In this document: piece after piece, positions 43,670-52,004 of the stretch
Position numbering within the stretch: position 1 is the stretch's first letter
How the letters are laid out: each line of letters opens with the position of its first letter
NCBI RefSeq assembly: GCF_963675965.1
Contig: NZ_OY780935.1
Span: 620,001 to 684,000, forward strand
DNA length: 64,000 nucleotides
From: an uncultured Celeribacter sp.
GTDB taxonomy: Bacteria; Pseudomonadota; Alphaproteobacteria; Rhodobacterales; Rhodobacteraceae
Reading direction: 5' to 3'
The notes under the pieces: model-generated
The model's input: the letters and a program-made list of their open reading frames with translations, nothing else
Database searches by the model: none
What the model was told of the DNA's origin: nothing
Program-made: the position numbers and the translations under genes

Positions 43670-44011
43670 TCACTTAGTCGCTAGATTGCGCCGCTTCATC
43701 TGGGCGCTGCGGTGGAACCGCGCCACGCGGTAGGCCCGCCAAATCTGCTTTGGTCTCAATCCGCTCCAAGCTTTCGGCACTAGCCAGAGCAGGAAGCGGC
43801 GTAGCCCAAGATCATCTTCGATCTTACTGCCCAGCACAGCCATGGGAACGCGCGTCAGGCTCCACCAAGCGAGCATGATGTAAAACCATACTTGACCGTT
43901 ATCACCGCTCATCTTGGCCACGGGGACGATGAAAAAAAACCAGAGCTCTACGAGGTAGAGAGCGACCATACCTAGTCGCAGAAGCTGGTCCCGAAAAAAT
44001 CTTTTGTTCAT
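43670..44011 (-). CDS. Hypothetical small membrane protein (113 aa)
   Basis: ATG 44011 has a good TTAAGGAG site seven bases upstream. The product has two hydrophobic segments (LGMVALYLVELWFFFIVPVA and VWFYIMLAWW), then a basic C-terminal half ending RRNLATK. No family is recognised. It sits alone between repeat copies B and C. Confidence 0.6.
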   Translation of the reverse strand: MNKRFFRDQLLRLGMVALYLVELWFFFIVPVAKMSGDNGQVWFYIMLAWWSLTRVPMAVLGSKIEDDLGLRRFLLWLVPKAWSGLRPKQIWRAYRVARFHRSAQMKRRNLATK

Positions 44012-44119
44012 TGCGAACTCCTTAAGTGCCGCCTCCAGATATAGAGAGTTCAAGAGAAGGTGTCTTGATTGAGACGATGGTTCTCCACAATATTGCGTTT
44101 CACTTGCGGTCCTGATTTC

Positions 44120-44350
44120 AAATGGCGGCAACGGACACGAAGCAGACTTGCGGCGGCGCGGCGTGTTGGACGCTCAGGTGAGCAGACCTAGCCCAGCAGC
44201 TTCGGCCCGAAGCTGCCGTTCGAGCCCAAGCAAACACTACCAATTCGCTTCACCAAACCGGACATTCGTGCGCAGCGCAGAAATTCTAGTGAGGCAATGC
44301 CCTCATTGCGGACGAAGTGCTATTTCGCTGCGGTTGCGCGAAGGGCTGTT
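44120..44350. repeat. Dispersed degenerate intergenic repeat, copy C
   Basis: Non-coding stretch with CTTCGGCCCGAAGCTGCCG (which can fold on itself), GCCGTTCGAGCCC, CAAACCGGACATTCG and TTGCGGACGAAGTG words. These are the same vocabulary as copies A, B and D. It lies just after the 3' end of the reverse transcriptase gene. Confidence 0.5.
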
Positions 44351-44437
44351 TTTCGATGCAATGAGACTGCAGCGCAAAGCTCCGAACGCGGCGCGCGCGC
44401 TATACGCACAAGATTCGCCACATGAATCTTACTTTCC

Positions 44438-46057
44438 CTAAAAAGCCGGGTCTTCACCTTCTTCAATTTCCCAGTAGTCAGGATCAAAATCGTCATCCTC
44501 GTCGTCATCATATCCGTATCTGGTTCGACTAATTGCTCGACTGTTTTGTTCTTTGATCCGATTGATATGGTCTTCAAAGTCTATGAGCTTGATATGCCTG
44601 CTGGCCAAGTGCTCAAATTCATCTGTGTAAAGACCGGAAAAGGCGGCCTTTGAGAATTCTTGAGAGCGTGCAACGAGATTGACCAACCAATTGGCGTCCA
44701 CTGATGAAAGAGGAGCACCTAGAGCAAGCTTCGGCTTTCGAGTGAGCTTGCCGTCTACATGGGCCTTCACGAGCAACGCGCGAATATGTGCGTTTTTGGA
44801 CTTCGCAAGTTCTTCCACCATCGGCACCGGAACCGGGATGTCACAAACAATGAGCAACCAAACCAGCCATATCGCCTCATGATGATGGTTTAGTGCCAGA
44901 CTGCGCCTGACAACGATCTCTGCGACGGCAAGCCAACCTTCCGTGTCGATGGCCAACCCCCGCGCTTTGCGCTTCGCAACCAGCAAACAGGCGTAGTCAA
45001 TTGCATGCGGATGTTTCTGAACAATCCTCTGAATATTTTGCTCAACAAAATCCCACTCGGATGAATTATAGACCCGCCCTTCGTCAAAAGACCGAAACAG
45101 GATTTTGATTGGACTGTCCGACCCCAGCTCCCGAGCGGATGTGACAGCCTCGGTGATGGCGCGTTCGAGCTTGTTATGCTCCACATGAAATTCGAAAAAG
45201 TTCATGTGGTCTCGCAGCCGTTGCGCCCAAAGATCATTGATTGGATCCAAGCTTGAGTGAATCTTCGTTTTCTGGTCATTGAGGTTCAGCTCGAAGGTCG
45301 CAAGCACCTCGCGCAGATGCGAAAGAACTGATTGTGCTTCGTGTTCAGTCCGAAGGCCAATGTAATAATCATCTACGTGGCGCACCGCCCCGACCACCAT
45401 ATCACCAACGACTTTGCTCAGCTCGTGATCAATTTTTGCCAAGACGAATTCTGCGATTAGACGGTATGCATCGGGTCCGACCAATACCCCTCGTGTGTTT
45501 CCGCGCTGCCCGTTCCGAACAAAGAAATCGAGCGCGTTGAAGAAGTTGTCACTGGAATCCTTATTCGTATCCAGCTTCGAATCTTCAATTCCATGAGCAG
45601 CCCAAGCAATGGAATGCGTGTAGATGCTCGGGAAGCATTGAGCGATGTCGGCCTTCAAAACGAAGGGTGCGTATCGCAGGTTTTTCGATGCCCGCTTCGA
45701 AAGCTCGGAAAGCGACGGAACTTTGACCGCTCGTTCTTCGCCCTCATCCATAATTTTGGGCGTGCCAATTGAATATGACGATAAGGCATAGTTGGCTTCA
45801 AAATGTCCCCAGTTCTTCCATATGAAACTAGACACGTGAAAGTAGGAGACGATGTTGGGAGTGCCGAAAAAGCGGCGACTGCCGTCATGCTTGGTCCCGC
45901 TATAGCGAACATACTCAGTCTTTCTTTCGTGGTACTGGTTGCCGTCAAGTGCACCGACGAGACCATGAAAGGCACGCTTTGCGTCTTTTGACACAAAGCA
46001 CGGAGGTAGCGTCTCAGGATAGAGACCTGAATTTATTAAACTGAACCGAGACTTCAT
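44438..46057 (-). CDS. Reverse transcriptase, likely defence-associated (DRT/Abi-like, class not assigned)
   Basis: A 539-residue protein with a clear reverse transcriptase domain. Motif A is FVLKADIAQCFPSIYTHSIA (Asp 137). Motif B is QRGNTRGVLVGPDAYRLIAE (about 184-203), and motif C is VRHVDDYYIG (VDD at 228-230). There is no intron-type maturase domain and no retron-like companion. The C-terminal 300 residues are helical and end in a strongly acidic tail (DDDEDDDFDPDYWEIEE). That combination resembles the unknown-group and Abi reverse transcriptases that protect against phages. The low-G+C codon use and position in an island fit this. The upstream 400 bp (46058-46461) could encode a template RNA. 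Confidence 0.85.
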   Translation of the reverse strand: MKSRFSLINSGLYPETLPPCFVSKDAKRAFHGLVGALDGNQYHERKTEYVRYSGTKHDGSRRFFGTPNIVSYFHVSSFIWKNWGHFEANYALSSYSIGTPKIMDEGEERAVKVPSLSELSKRASKNLRYAPFVLKADIAQCFPSIYTHSIAWAAHGIEDSKLDTNKDSSDNFFNALDFFVRNGQRGNTRGVLVGPDAYRLIAEFVLAKIDHELSKVVGDMVVGAVRHVDDYYIGLRTEHEAQSVLSHLREVLATFELNLNDQKTKIHSSLDPINDLWAQRLRDHMNFFEFHVEHNKLERAITEAVTSARELGSDSPIKILFRSFDEGRVYNSSEWDFVEQNIQRIVQKHPHAIDYACLLVAKRKARGLAIDTEGWLAVAEIVVRRSLALNHHHEAIWLVWLLIVCDIPVPVPMVEELAKSKNAHIRALLVKAHVDGKLTRKPKLALGAPLSSVDANWLVNLVARSQEFSKAAFSGLYTDEFEHLASRHIKLIDFEDHINRIKEQNSRAISRTRYGYDDDEDDDFDPDYWEIEEGEDPAF

Positions 46058-46189
46058 GACGTTAGCCTAAGTCGAACGCGCGGCCAACAACAGTAGTTTC
46101 ATGCCAAAAATTTGGCTAAGTTCCCGATCTTCTGGGCGCTTAAAAAAGACGCATGCTCCTGAAGTGAAACCCCAGTTGGCTTGACCGCA

Positions 46190-46410
46190 TCTTCACGTCA
46201 AGATTGTTAGCTGTGGGCCCGATTTGGGCCGCACAGCAAAGTTCAATGGCAACAATGCTAGGTTCGCAACCGTTCAATTAAAGCGCCGCATGCGGTACTT
46301 TGGGCTCAATGCCTACTTCAGAGGCAGCGAAACATCCGAGAGATACTACCTAACGACCACGGTCGCTACCAGCCCAAAGCGGGCATTTGATAGCATGTAT
46401 TCGCGACGAA
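46190..46410. repeat. Dispersed degenerate intergenic repeat, copy D, with hairpin
   Basis: Non-coding region upstream of the reverse transcriptase gene. Words TACTTTGGGCTCAATGCC and CAGCCCAAAGCGGGCATTTG tie it to copies A-C. A nearly perfect hairpin, GCTGTGGGCCC / GGGCCGCACAGC with loop GATTT, lies at 46210-46237. It could be a terminator for the nuclease-like gene or part of a structured RNA. Confidence 0.5.
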
Positions 46411-46461
46411 CTGCCCTAGTTCGGCTTTGGTGATATTTTCTCCCAGTCCTTAAGCTGAAAG

Positions 46462-47647
46462 TCAGCCCTCGATCCTAGCGAGAAGCTGCGCATCACTAAT
46501 GCTTTCATCATAAGAGAATTCGATCAAACGCACACCGTTCTCGGCACATAGTTGACGTTTCTTTTCGTCCCGAGCGCGAGTGGCTGCGAAACCTGCTTCG
46601 CCGCCAAACAGCGCAACGGGAGCGTAATGCTGCTCACCATTGTATTCGATTGCTACATTCAGCCGGGGGATCCAAATATCAAATCGTTGACGCCCGAGCC
46701 AACTTGGTGACCCCTGATGGATGACTTCCTCATCGGGCAGGAGCGCGATAACTCTACTTAGGAGCACGGCTTCGCCAATCCATCCTGCGCCTATCTTTGG
46801 TATGCCGAGCCGCGCTCGAAGCGCATTGTCTCCCGCTCTCCAGTCCCAATCGTGCTCAATTGCCGAAACAGTACGATAGGCATGATACCGAGCCATCAGT
46901 CCTGAGATGCCCTCTTCAGGCAGTTTTCTGAAGGATGTGACGGGCACTCCACGGCAAAGGTGGCAAACGTCATCCCTACGTTCGGCGATCTCGGTTAGCC
47001 TCTGAATCGAACTTCGATCATAATTTGGCCTCGTCAACAGCTTCTGAACAGCGTCTGACATGCAGGAACACCAATAGTTCGCCCCGCATATTCCACATGA
47101 AAAAGTCGGAATTGTGCCCGGCGTCGGTATGAGGGCGCACGCGGGGCAATCACATTTTTTTGGGTCCAAATTTTGCCAAGGAAAGATGACTGTCGGAAGA
47201 TAGGCTTCAACAAACGAGATAGTGAGGCGTTTCCATTTTTTCATCCGTTTAACTTTGACAGCAGGTTGTAAGTAACCACTGGCTTCGCGGAGTTCTCGAT
47301 AACCGGATAGAGATTGAACCACAGGGTCTTGTTCAAGATCGACAGCTTCATCAAAATCAAGCGGAAGGTCTATGACAGGTCGAATTCCAACAATGCGAAT
47401 AAGCTCCTGCTCCAATAGAGTCGCAAGATTTTTTTTTGCTCGTTTCCAGCCATGGTGGCGACCAGACGATATGTCCGCGGGAGGTGAATTGAAGTTTCAG
47501 AAGGTTACTACCAAAGGCCGACCGAAAAGCTGTCTCAACGTGATTGACCGCAGCGTCCAACAAAGACCTCTCAAAATGATCATCGCCCACCATGGTGCGA
47601 AAATCGTTAGCGTCCGCGCTGTCTGCCTTTATTCTTACGTGGGTCAC
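46462..47647 (-). CDS. Zinc-ribbon protein with C-terminal nuclease-like domain, interrupted by a frameshift at A9
   Basis: The first part runs from GTG 47647 (MTHVRIKADSADANDF) to SPPWLETSKKK. There an A9 run (about 47430-47438) lies, and the natural continuation NLATLLEQELIRIVGIRPV is in a neighbouring frame that stays open to 46462. The downstream 317 residues hold cysteine pairs (CDCPAC; CGICGANYWCSC; CHLCRG), then RFDIWIPRLNVAIEYNGEQH with DEKKRQLCAENG. That is the layout of Vsr/PD-(D/E)xK-like nucleases (Asp, Glu-x-Gln). Expression would need slippage at the A run. It could be programmed, phase-variable or a sequence error. It lies upstream of the reverse transcriptase on the same strand. 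Confidence 0.65.
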
Positions 47648-47927
47648 TCGTCATCCCATCCATTTTCAGTTTGCTTCGCACTTCCCAGATTTCGAGCAAA
47701 CAGGCATGTGAGTAGTCGGATTTCCTCAAAGCCATTTACATGGCCCGAAGATGTTCAATAGAAATAAATGGAATTGGAGGCTTTGCAAAGTCCACTCCCT
47801 GCGCAATGCTGACCTTGGTGGCGGATGCAGCATGGTAGGGCGTTGAGCGTGAGCCGTGAATGGCCGTTTTCGTGTTTTTGACAGGATGGGTTTGCGCTTG
47901 CAGCGAACTTCCGGTTTCCGCCCATCT

Positions 47928-49646
47928 TCACGAAGGCCCCGCATCTGTCCCCTGCGAGATCTGCGCAAGACGAGCCTGAGCCTCTGGCTCCCACTGCTCT
48001 CGCAGGCCACGGACATATTCCGCATCGTCCTGCAACTTTTGGCGTTCTTTGGCCAGAGCTCGTTTGACGGTACGTGCGACCAGTTGCGCAATTCGCGTGA
48101 CCATTCCCATCGCAGGATGGATTTGCTTCCGCTTTTCCGCCCGCAGGTCACCCGTTTTCGGTGCCGCCGCGCCCCAAACCAAGCCCGCTTTCCGATCCGT
48201 CGCTTCTTCCTGCCAAAGCAGCGCGCCCTCAGCAACCAGCTCCAAACCAGCTTCAACGGCCTCTGAGATGATCTCCGCTTCCGCGACTTTCAGCTGCACC
48301 TGCGTTACCGCGTCTTCCAGTTTCTGCTCTTCCACCTGGCGCGCAGATTGGGCGGTAATACATGCCGCTGCCTCTTGGGCGCGATGTTGTTCCAGCGACT
48401 GGACCTCTGCGACAAGGCCGCATTCGCGCCTTCGCAGGTCGGCCAACCCTTTCTTTCCCTCCTCCGCTTCGCGATTGATCCGCGCCAACTTTTCTTCTTC
48501 CACCTTTCGCTCCGCAACCTTCGCCTGGAACTTTTCAAGAGCTTTTTCTGCCCTCTCCTCATACCCCTTTACCAACGGCTCCAACGCCCCGACCTCGGCC
48601 TCAATCCCCATTTTCCGAGAAGATGCGGCGGCAGCCGCTTTTTCAAACTGCAGCGCTTCCTTCTCTGCCGCATCGCGGAGCCGGATCGCTTCTGCAGTTT
48701 CTTGCGCAGCCCGCTTTTTGCGGGCCTGCGCCTCTTTTATGGCGCGCTTGCGCGATTTCTTCACCGCAGCCTTGGCAAGGTCCCGACCGTCCTCGACGGT
48801 CGCCTTCGCCGCCTCCTCGGCCGCGCCGAGGAGGCGCTTCTTCTCTTCCTGCGCCTTGCGGCGCTCTTCGGCGCGCCACTCAGACGGCGGCACGTGCCGC
48901 CGCCTGTCCGGAAGAGGTTTGTCCTCGGCCCGCGCCCGGCGTCGGGCCTCGGCACGGCGCTCCCCACGAGTGATCCCAATCTTCGCAAAAGCGGCACCCG
49001 CCATATCCTGGGCCAACTCATAATTCCGGAGCAGCGGATTTTCAGATGGTTGCAGCAGGACCTGATGACCACGGTTGGTGGAAGGTTTTTCAGCCCACAC
49101 GACCACCACAAAGTGGATGTGCAGGGCTTCTTCATCCATATGCATCGACGCGAATCGCAGCTGACCACCCGGGAAGCTCCTGCGCAGGAACTTCATCGCG
49201 GTTCGCCTGAACTCATTCACGCGTTCGGGGTCCCACTGCGCCTGCCCACTTCCGCCAAACCAATCCTTGTTGACGGTCAAGATCCCTTCCCTGAGCGGCC
49301 CCTCCTTGCTGACGCGCCACGGGTCTGCTGGTCCCGCCTCCTCAACCCTGCGCGCCTCCGATTTGCGTGATTTTTCATGGAGAGCTGCAAGATGCTGCTC
49401 AAAGTTATGCTGCTTCATCTGTACAATTTCATCACGGATGACCTGATCCCATTTCTCACCACCAACAAGAATCTCGTTGGCCTTTGTGCGGCCCAAATCA
49501 ACATGCCCCAGATCCCCACCGCGGCGTTCATCGTGGAACCTAAACCGGCGCAGCGTATGAGGCCAAAGCCCAGAGAACCGCAGAACGATGGGTGGCTTTT
49601 TCAGATTGACAGGCTGGGCTTGGGTAAACTGGGGCTGTACGGTCAT
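47928..49646 (-). CDS. MobV/Pre-like relaxase
   Basis: A 572-residue protein. The N-terminal third has the plasmid-mobilisation fold with metal-binding motif HMDEEALHIHFVVVVW (about residue 165-180), preceded by the FLRRSFPGGQLRF region. The remaining two thirds is a long Ala/Glu/Lys/Arg-rich coiled coil with TPR-free repeats. Relaxases of this class nick oriT and pilot DNA through a conjugation pore supplied by another element. No type IV secretion genes are present, so the element would be mobilisable only. A candidate oriT lies just upstream (49742-49857). Many long frames on the opposite strand are shadows of this gene. Confidence 0.85.
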   Translation of the reverse strand: MTVQPQFTQAQPVNLKKPPIVLRFSGLWPHTLRRFRFHDERRGGDLGHVDLGRTKANEILVGGEKWDQVIRDEIVQMKQHNFEQHLAALHEKSRKSEARRVEEAGPADPWRVSKEGPLREGILTVNKDWFGGSGQAQWDPERVNEFRRTAMKFLRRSFPGGQLRFASMHMDEEALHIHFVVVVWAEKPSTNRGHQVLLQPSENPLLRNYELAQDMAGAAFAKIGITRGERRAEARRRARAEDKPLPDRRRHVPPSEWRAEERRKAQEEKKRLLGAAEEAAKATVEDGRDLAKAAVKKSRKRAIKEAQARKKRAAQETAEAIRLRDAAEKEALQFEKAAAAASSRKMGIEAEVGALEPLVKGYEERAEKALEKFQAKVAERKVEEEKLARINREAEEGKKGLADLRRRECGLVAEVQSLEQHRAQEAAACITAQSARQVEEQKLEDAVTQVQLKVAEAEIISEAVEAGLELVAEGALLWQEEATDRKAGLVWGAAAPKTGDLRAEKRKQIHPAMGMVTRIAQLVARTVKRALAKERQKLQDDAEYVRGLREQWEPEAQARLAQISQGTDAGPS

Positions 49647-49741
49647 CTTACTGCTCGGATCTATTTCTCTGATCCGAGTCTCCGCGAAGACGAAGAAAAT
49701 CCCGATAGACTTTTTTTGATCTTGTGAAGCTTGTACTCACT

Positions 49742-49857
49742 AGGCAAGTTGCAATCCCAGGCTGAGCCCTGGACTTACAACTTACCTGTTCGCGAGGGGG
49801 ATACCCCCTGCGATCCCCTCCTCGTCAGTGTGTTATCGGCTTTCGCCTCAACACACT
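49742..49857. other. Candidate origin of transfer (oriT)
   Basis: Upstream of the relaxase gene are three nested or adjacent inverted repeats. Arms AGGCAAGTTG / CAACTTACCT (49742, 49778) enclose CCAGG / CCTGG. AGGGGG-ATA-CCCCCT lies at 49795-49809. AGTGTGTT / AACACACT (49827, 49850) encloses GGC / GCC. The density of repeats beside a relaxase gene is typical of oriT. The rest of the 430-bp gap (49647-50076) shows nothing else. Confidence 0.5.
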
Positions 49858-50076
49858 TCCTGCGGCCAGCAGCCTGCTGGACCCGCCCTGCCGGGGGCCT
49901 AGAATGCTATATAGTTTTTCGGCTTTCTTAATATGTGTGATTGTCGTGAAGTATCTGATTAGTCAGTTCAGATCAGCCCACCGCATAGAACGCGGGGAAG
50001 CTGCCACCCGTGTCGATCTCACGATGGCCATTGCGGATTTTCCCGAAGCCTGCTTCGACACGGCACCGCCCCCTCT

Positions 50077-50259
50077 TCAATCCTCATGCGTTTGGGTCAG
50101 CTCGAACCACTGGACCAGCGCGCGCCGGATCATCTCGGGCCGAGTCGGCAGATCTCGCTCAGCGCGGCGGCGATCGTCGATCATCTCTATCAACTCTCGT
50201 GGAAGCCGGAGCGTTAGAGCTTCGGTGTCTTTCTTAGGAGGTGCCATCAATAATACCAT
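50077..50259 (-). CDS. Small ribbon-helix-helix protein (CopG/Arc type)
   Basis: A 60-residue protein. The beta strand EALTLRLPREL is followed by helices LIEMIDDRRRAERD and RPEMIRRALVQWFEL, the RHH_1 plan. Such proteins repress plasmid genes or antitoxin operons, or act as relaxosome accessory proteins. ATG 50259 or 50247 may be the start. A palindrome at 50262-50275 lies just upstream. No toxin gene is adjacent, so a role with the relaxase is more likely. Confidence 0.7.
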   Translation of the reverse strand: MVLLMAPPKKDTEALTLRLPRELIEMIDDRRRAERDLPTRPEMIRRALVQWFELTQTHED

Positions 50260-50261
50260 TT

Positions 50262-50275
50262 TGATGTTGACATCA
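50262..50275. promoter_or_regulatory. Palindrome upstream of RHH gene, candidate operator
   Basis: TGATGT-TG-ACATCA is a 14-bp inverted repeat two bases upstream of the RHH ATG at 50259. It lies between that gene and the divergent gene at 50366, so RHH binding could control both. Confidence 0.5.
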
Positions 50276-50365
50276 TAATGGCAATATCACATATTAAACA
50301 GGCGAAGGCAAGAGATCCTACCCTCCTGCCTCGCCCTAACCACATTGATCATCAGGAGATCAAAT

Positions 50366-50905
50366 ATGGCTGAACATGCCTGTACCACGCCTCCGCGCGT
50401 GACGGAACCACGTACCCACTTCACGCACACCCCAATTTCGCGGAACTTCAGCGGCTTGAACGGCGCACTTGCGCAGTACATCGAATATGAGCGCGACATC
50501 GAGTGCGCGAATGCTTTCGATCCGGCTTTTGCCGACTGGGTGGCCGATGCTGAAGCTGCACGACACAATGTGCTTGATCGCATCGCTTCGATCACGACAG
50601 CACCGATTTCGCGGGACGCGGACAAGCCGTTCCAGCGGATCTCTTTGCTGACCCGAGCGCTCATCATCTGCGAAACAGGTGCGGATTTCACTGCACTCTA
50701 CGCCCTCCTTGGCAGTCATGGCCATTTCTTTGCCTGCTTTGAGAACGATCCGGTTGGCCATCGCGTGCAACTGATGTTGGAGGTCCATCAGGATCACTTG
50801 CGCGCGCTGGCGGATCTCAGCGAGTTCGCAGAGGATCCCCTCTCCTTCGACGCCATCGACGGCACAGATGACCAACGCGCGATGACAGCAACAGCCGCGG
50901 CCTAA
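50366..50905 (+). CDS. Hypothetical protein (179 aa), first gene of accessory module
   Basis: A soluble, mostly helical protein starting MAEHACTTPPRVTEP, with LNGALAQYIEYERDIECANA and a Glu/Asp-rich end. There are no motifs I recognise. ATG 50366 follows CAGGAGATCAAAT. It precedes the GIY-YIG-like gene by 118 bp and the AAA/M41 protease gene, all on the same strand with leaders between, so it looks like a conserved cargo module of mobile elements in this group. Its function is unknown. Confidence 0.65.
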   Translation: MAEHACTTPPRVTEPRTHFTHTPISRNFSGLNGALAQYIEYERDIECANAFDPAFADWVADAEAARHNVLDRIASITTAPISRDADKPFQRISLLTRALIICETGADFTALYALLGSHGHFFACFENDPVGHRVQLMLEVHQDHLRALADLSEFAEDPLSFDAIDGTDDQRAMTATAAA

Positions 50906-51023
50906 CCCCAACTCGATCGATCCGCCTATCGCCGGTGCCTTGTTCGGCACCGCTCGAGGTCGCTTGTCGGCTCACTGCGCCCATGCACGGGCGCGGCCAG
51001 ATCCCCTTTTCCCGGAGGTCACT

Positions 51024-51938
51024 ATGACCCTTTGTCCACAAACATCATCTACAGCGTCATTCCCGACTGTCATCCACGCCCATTGGGCGGAGATCGCGCA
51101 AGCGAAAGGCTTCACCATCACCGATCGTGTCGATGATCGCTACCACCTGTTGCTGCGCTGCGAGACCTGCGGCGGCATGCACCGGACCAAACTGTTTGTG
51201 CTGATGAACAATCAACCCACTTGCCCTCATTGTGTGGAAACACGCTGGCGCAAAGATGCAGTAGAGGCGGGACTAGTCTTTCTCGCAAGGGATCCACAGG
51301 ATCGCCACTATGGCTTTTACGAAGCCCCGTGCGGCCACAAGCTGCGGCGTCAGTTCGAGCTTATCAAGCGCATCGCTGACGGCGAATGCTCACACCGCTG
51401 CGAGATCTGCCAGAACACGAAAGAGGAGGCGGAAGCGGAGGCTCAAGGCTGGGTTCTCCTCGGCGCCGCGCCCACACGCGACCTGAACTATCGCAGCTAC
51501 CGACATAGCTGCGGGCACCAACAGGTAATCGCCCGCGTGAACATGCAAACCGGCCGCTTCAATTGCGAGTCCTGTGGCCAAGGCTGGGCCTCAGCCCCCA
51601 GCTACATCTATTGCATGCGGTTTGAACTTCCTGAACTGCCGACAATGATCAAACTGGGTTTTTCCCGGAACCCGCAGAGCCGGTTGAACTATCAGCTGAA
51701 ACGGCGCCCAGACCTTCAAGCGAAGATCTTGCACAGCGTCACCCTACCGACCGGACACAAAGCGCTCTGTCTGGAGAAGCAGATGCACGCCGCTCTCAAG
51801 CGCGACCATCCTGGATCCGAAGTCCCGCCTGAGAGGTATGCGCCGTGGCTGCGTGTCAGGTCAGAGATCTACAGCGCAGATCTGGAAATGGTCATCCTCG
51901 ATATGCTCGACGCACTGCCCCTCTTGCCAGACGCCTGA
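51024..51938 (+). CDS. GIY-YIG-like (MUG113/T5orf172) protein with zinc-finger repeats
   Basis: A 304-residue protein. The N-terminal two thirds has four repeated treble-clef-like Cys/His clusters (CETCGG-CPHC; CGHKL-CEIC; CGHQQ-CESCGQ). The C-terminal third begins PSYIYCMRFELPELPTMIKL and continues GFSRNPQSRLNYQL, with LEKQMHAALK. That is the GIY-YIG-like pattern of MUG113/T5orf172 domains (Tyr-Ile-Tyr, Arg, Glu). Such proteins may nick DNA. A CCGGAGG ribosome site precedes ATG 51024. It lies between a hypothetical gene and the AAA/M41 protease gene. Confidence 0.78.
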   Translation: MTLCPQTSSTASFPTVIHAHWAEIAQAKGFTITDRVDDRYHLLLRCETCGGMHRTKLFVLMNNQPTCPHCVETRWRKDAVEAGLVFLARDPQDRHYGFYEAPCGHKLRRQFELIKRIADGECSHRCEICQNTKEEAEAEAQGWVLLGAAPTRDLNYRSYRHSCGHQQVIARVNMQTGRFNCESCGQGWASAPSYIYCMRFELPELPTMIKLGFSRNPQSRLNYQLKRRPDLQAKILHSVTLPTGHKALCLEKQMHAALKRDHPGSEVPPERYAPWLRVRSEIYSADLEMVILDMLDALPLLPDA

Positions 51939-52004
51939 CCCCAGCCCCCACACCTATTCATTGCAAATCGGCCTTGGCCGACCCCGAACTTATGGAGAAC
52001 GCTC

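Noticed and set aside
44438..46057. A retron or group II intron
   Set aside because: There is no maturase or HNH domain, and I see no obvious msr/msd-type inverted repeat pair or domain V-like hairpin beside the gene.
48049..49370. Long plus-strand frames (324 and 340 codons) opposite the relaxase
   Set aside because: They mirror the coiled-coil part of the relaxase and overlap each other in different frames.
50077..50259. A toxin-antitoxin pair around the RHH gene
   Set aside because: The RHH protein could be an antitoxin, but no small toxin-like gene lies next to it on the same strand.
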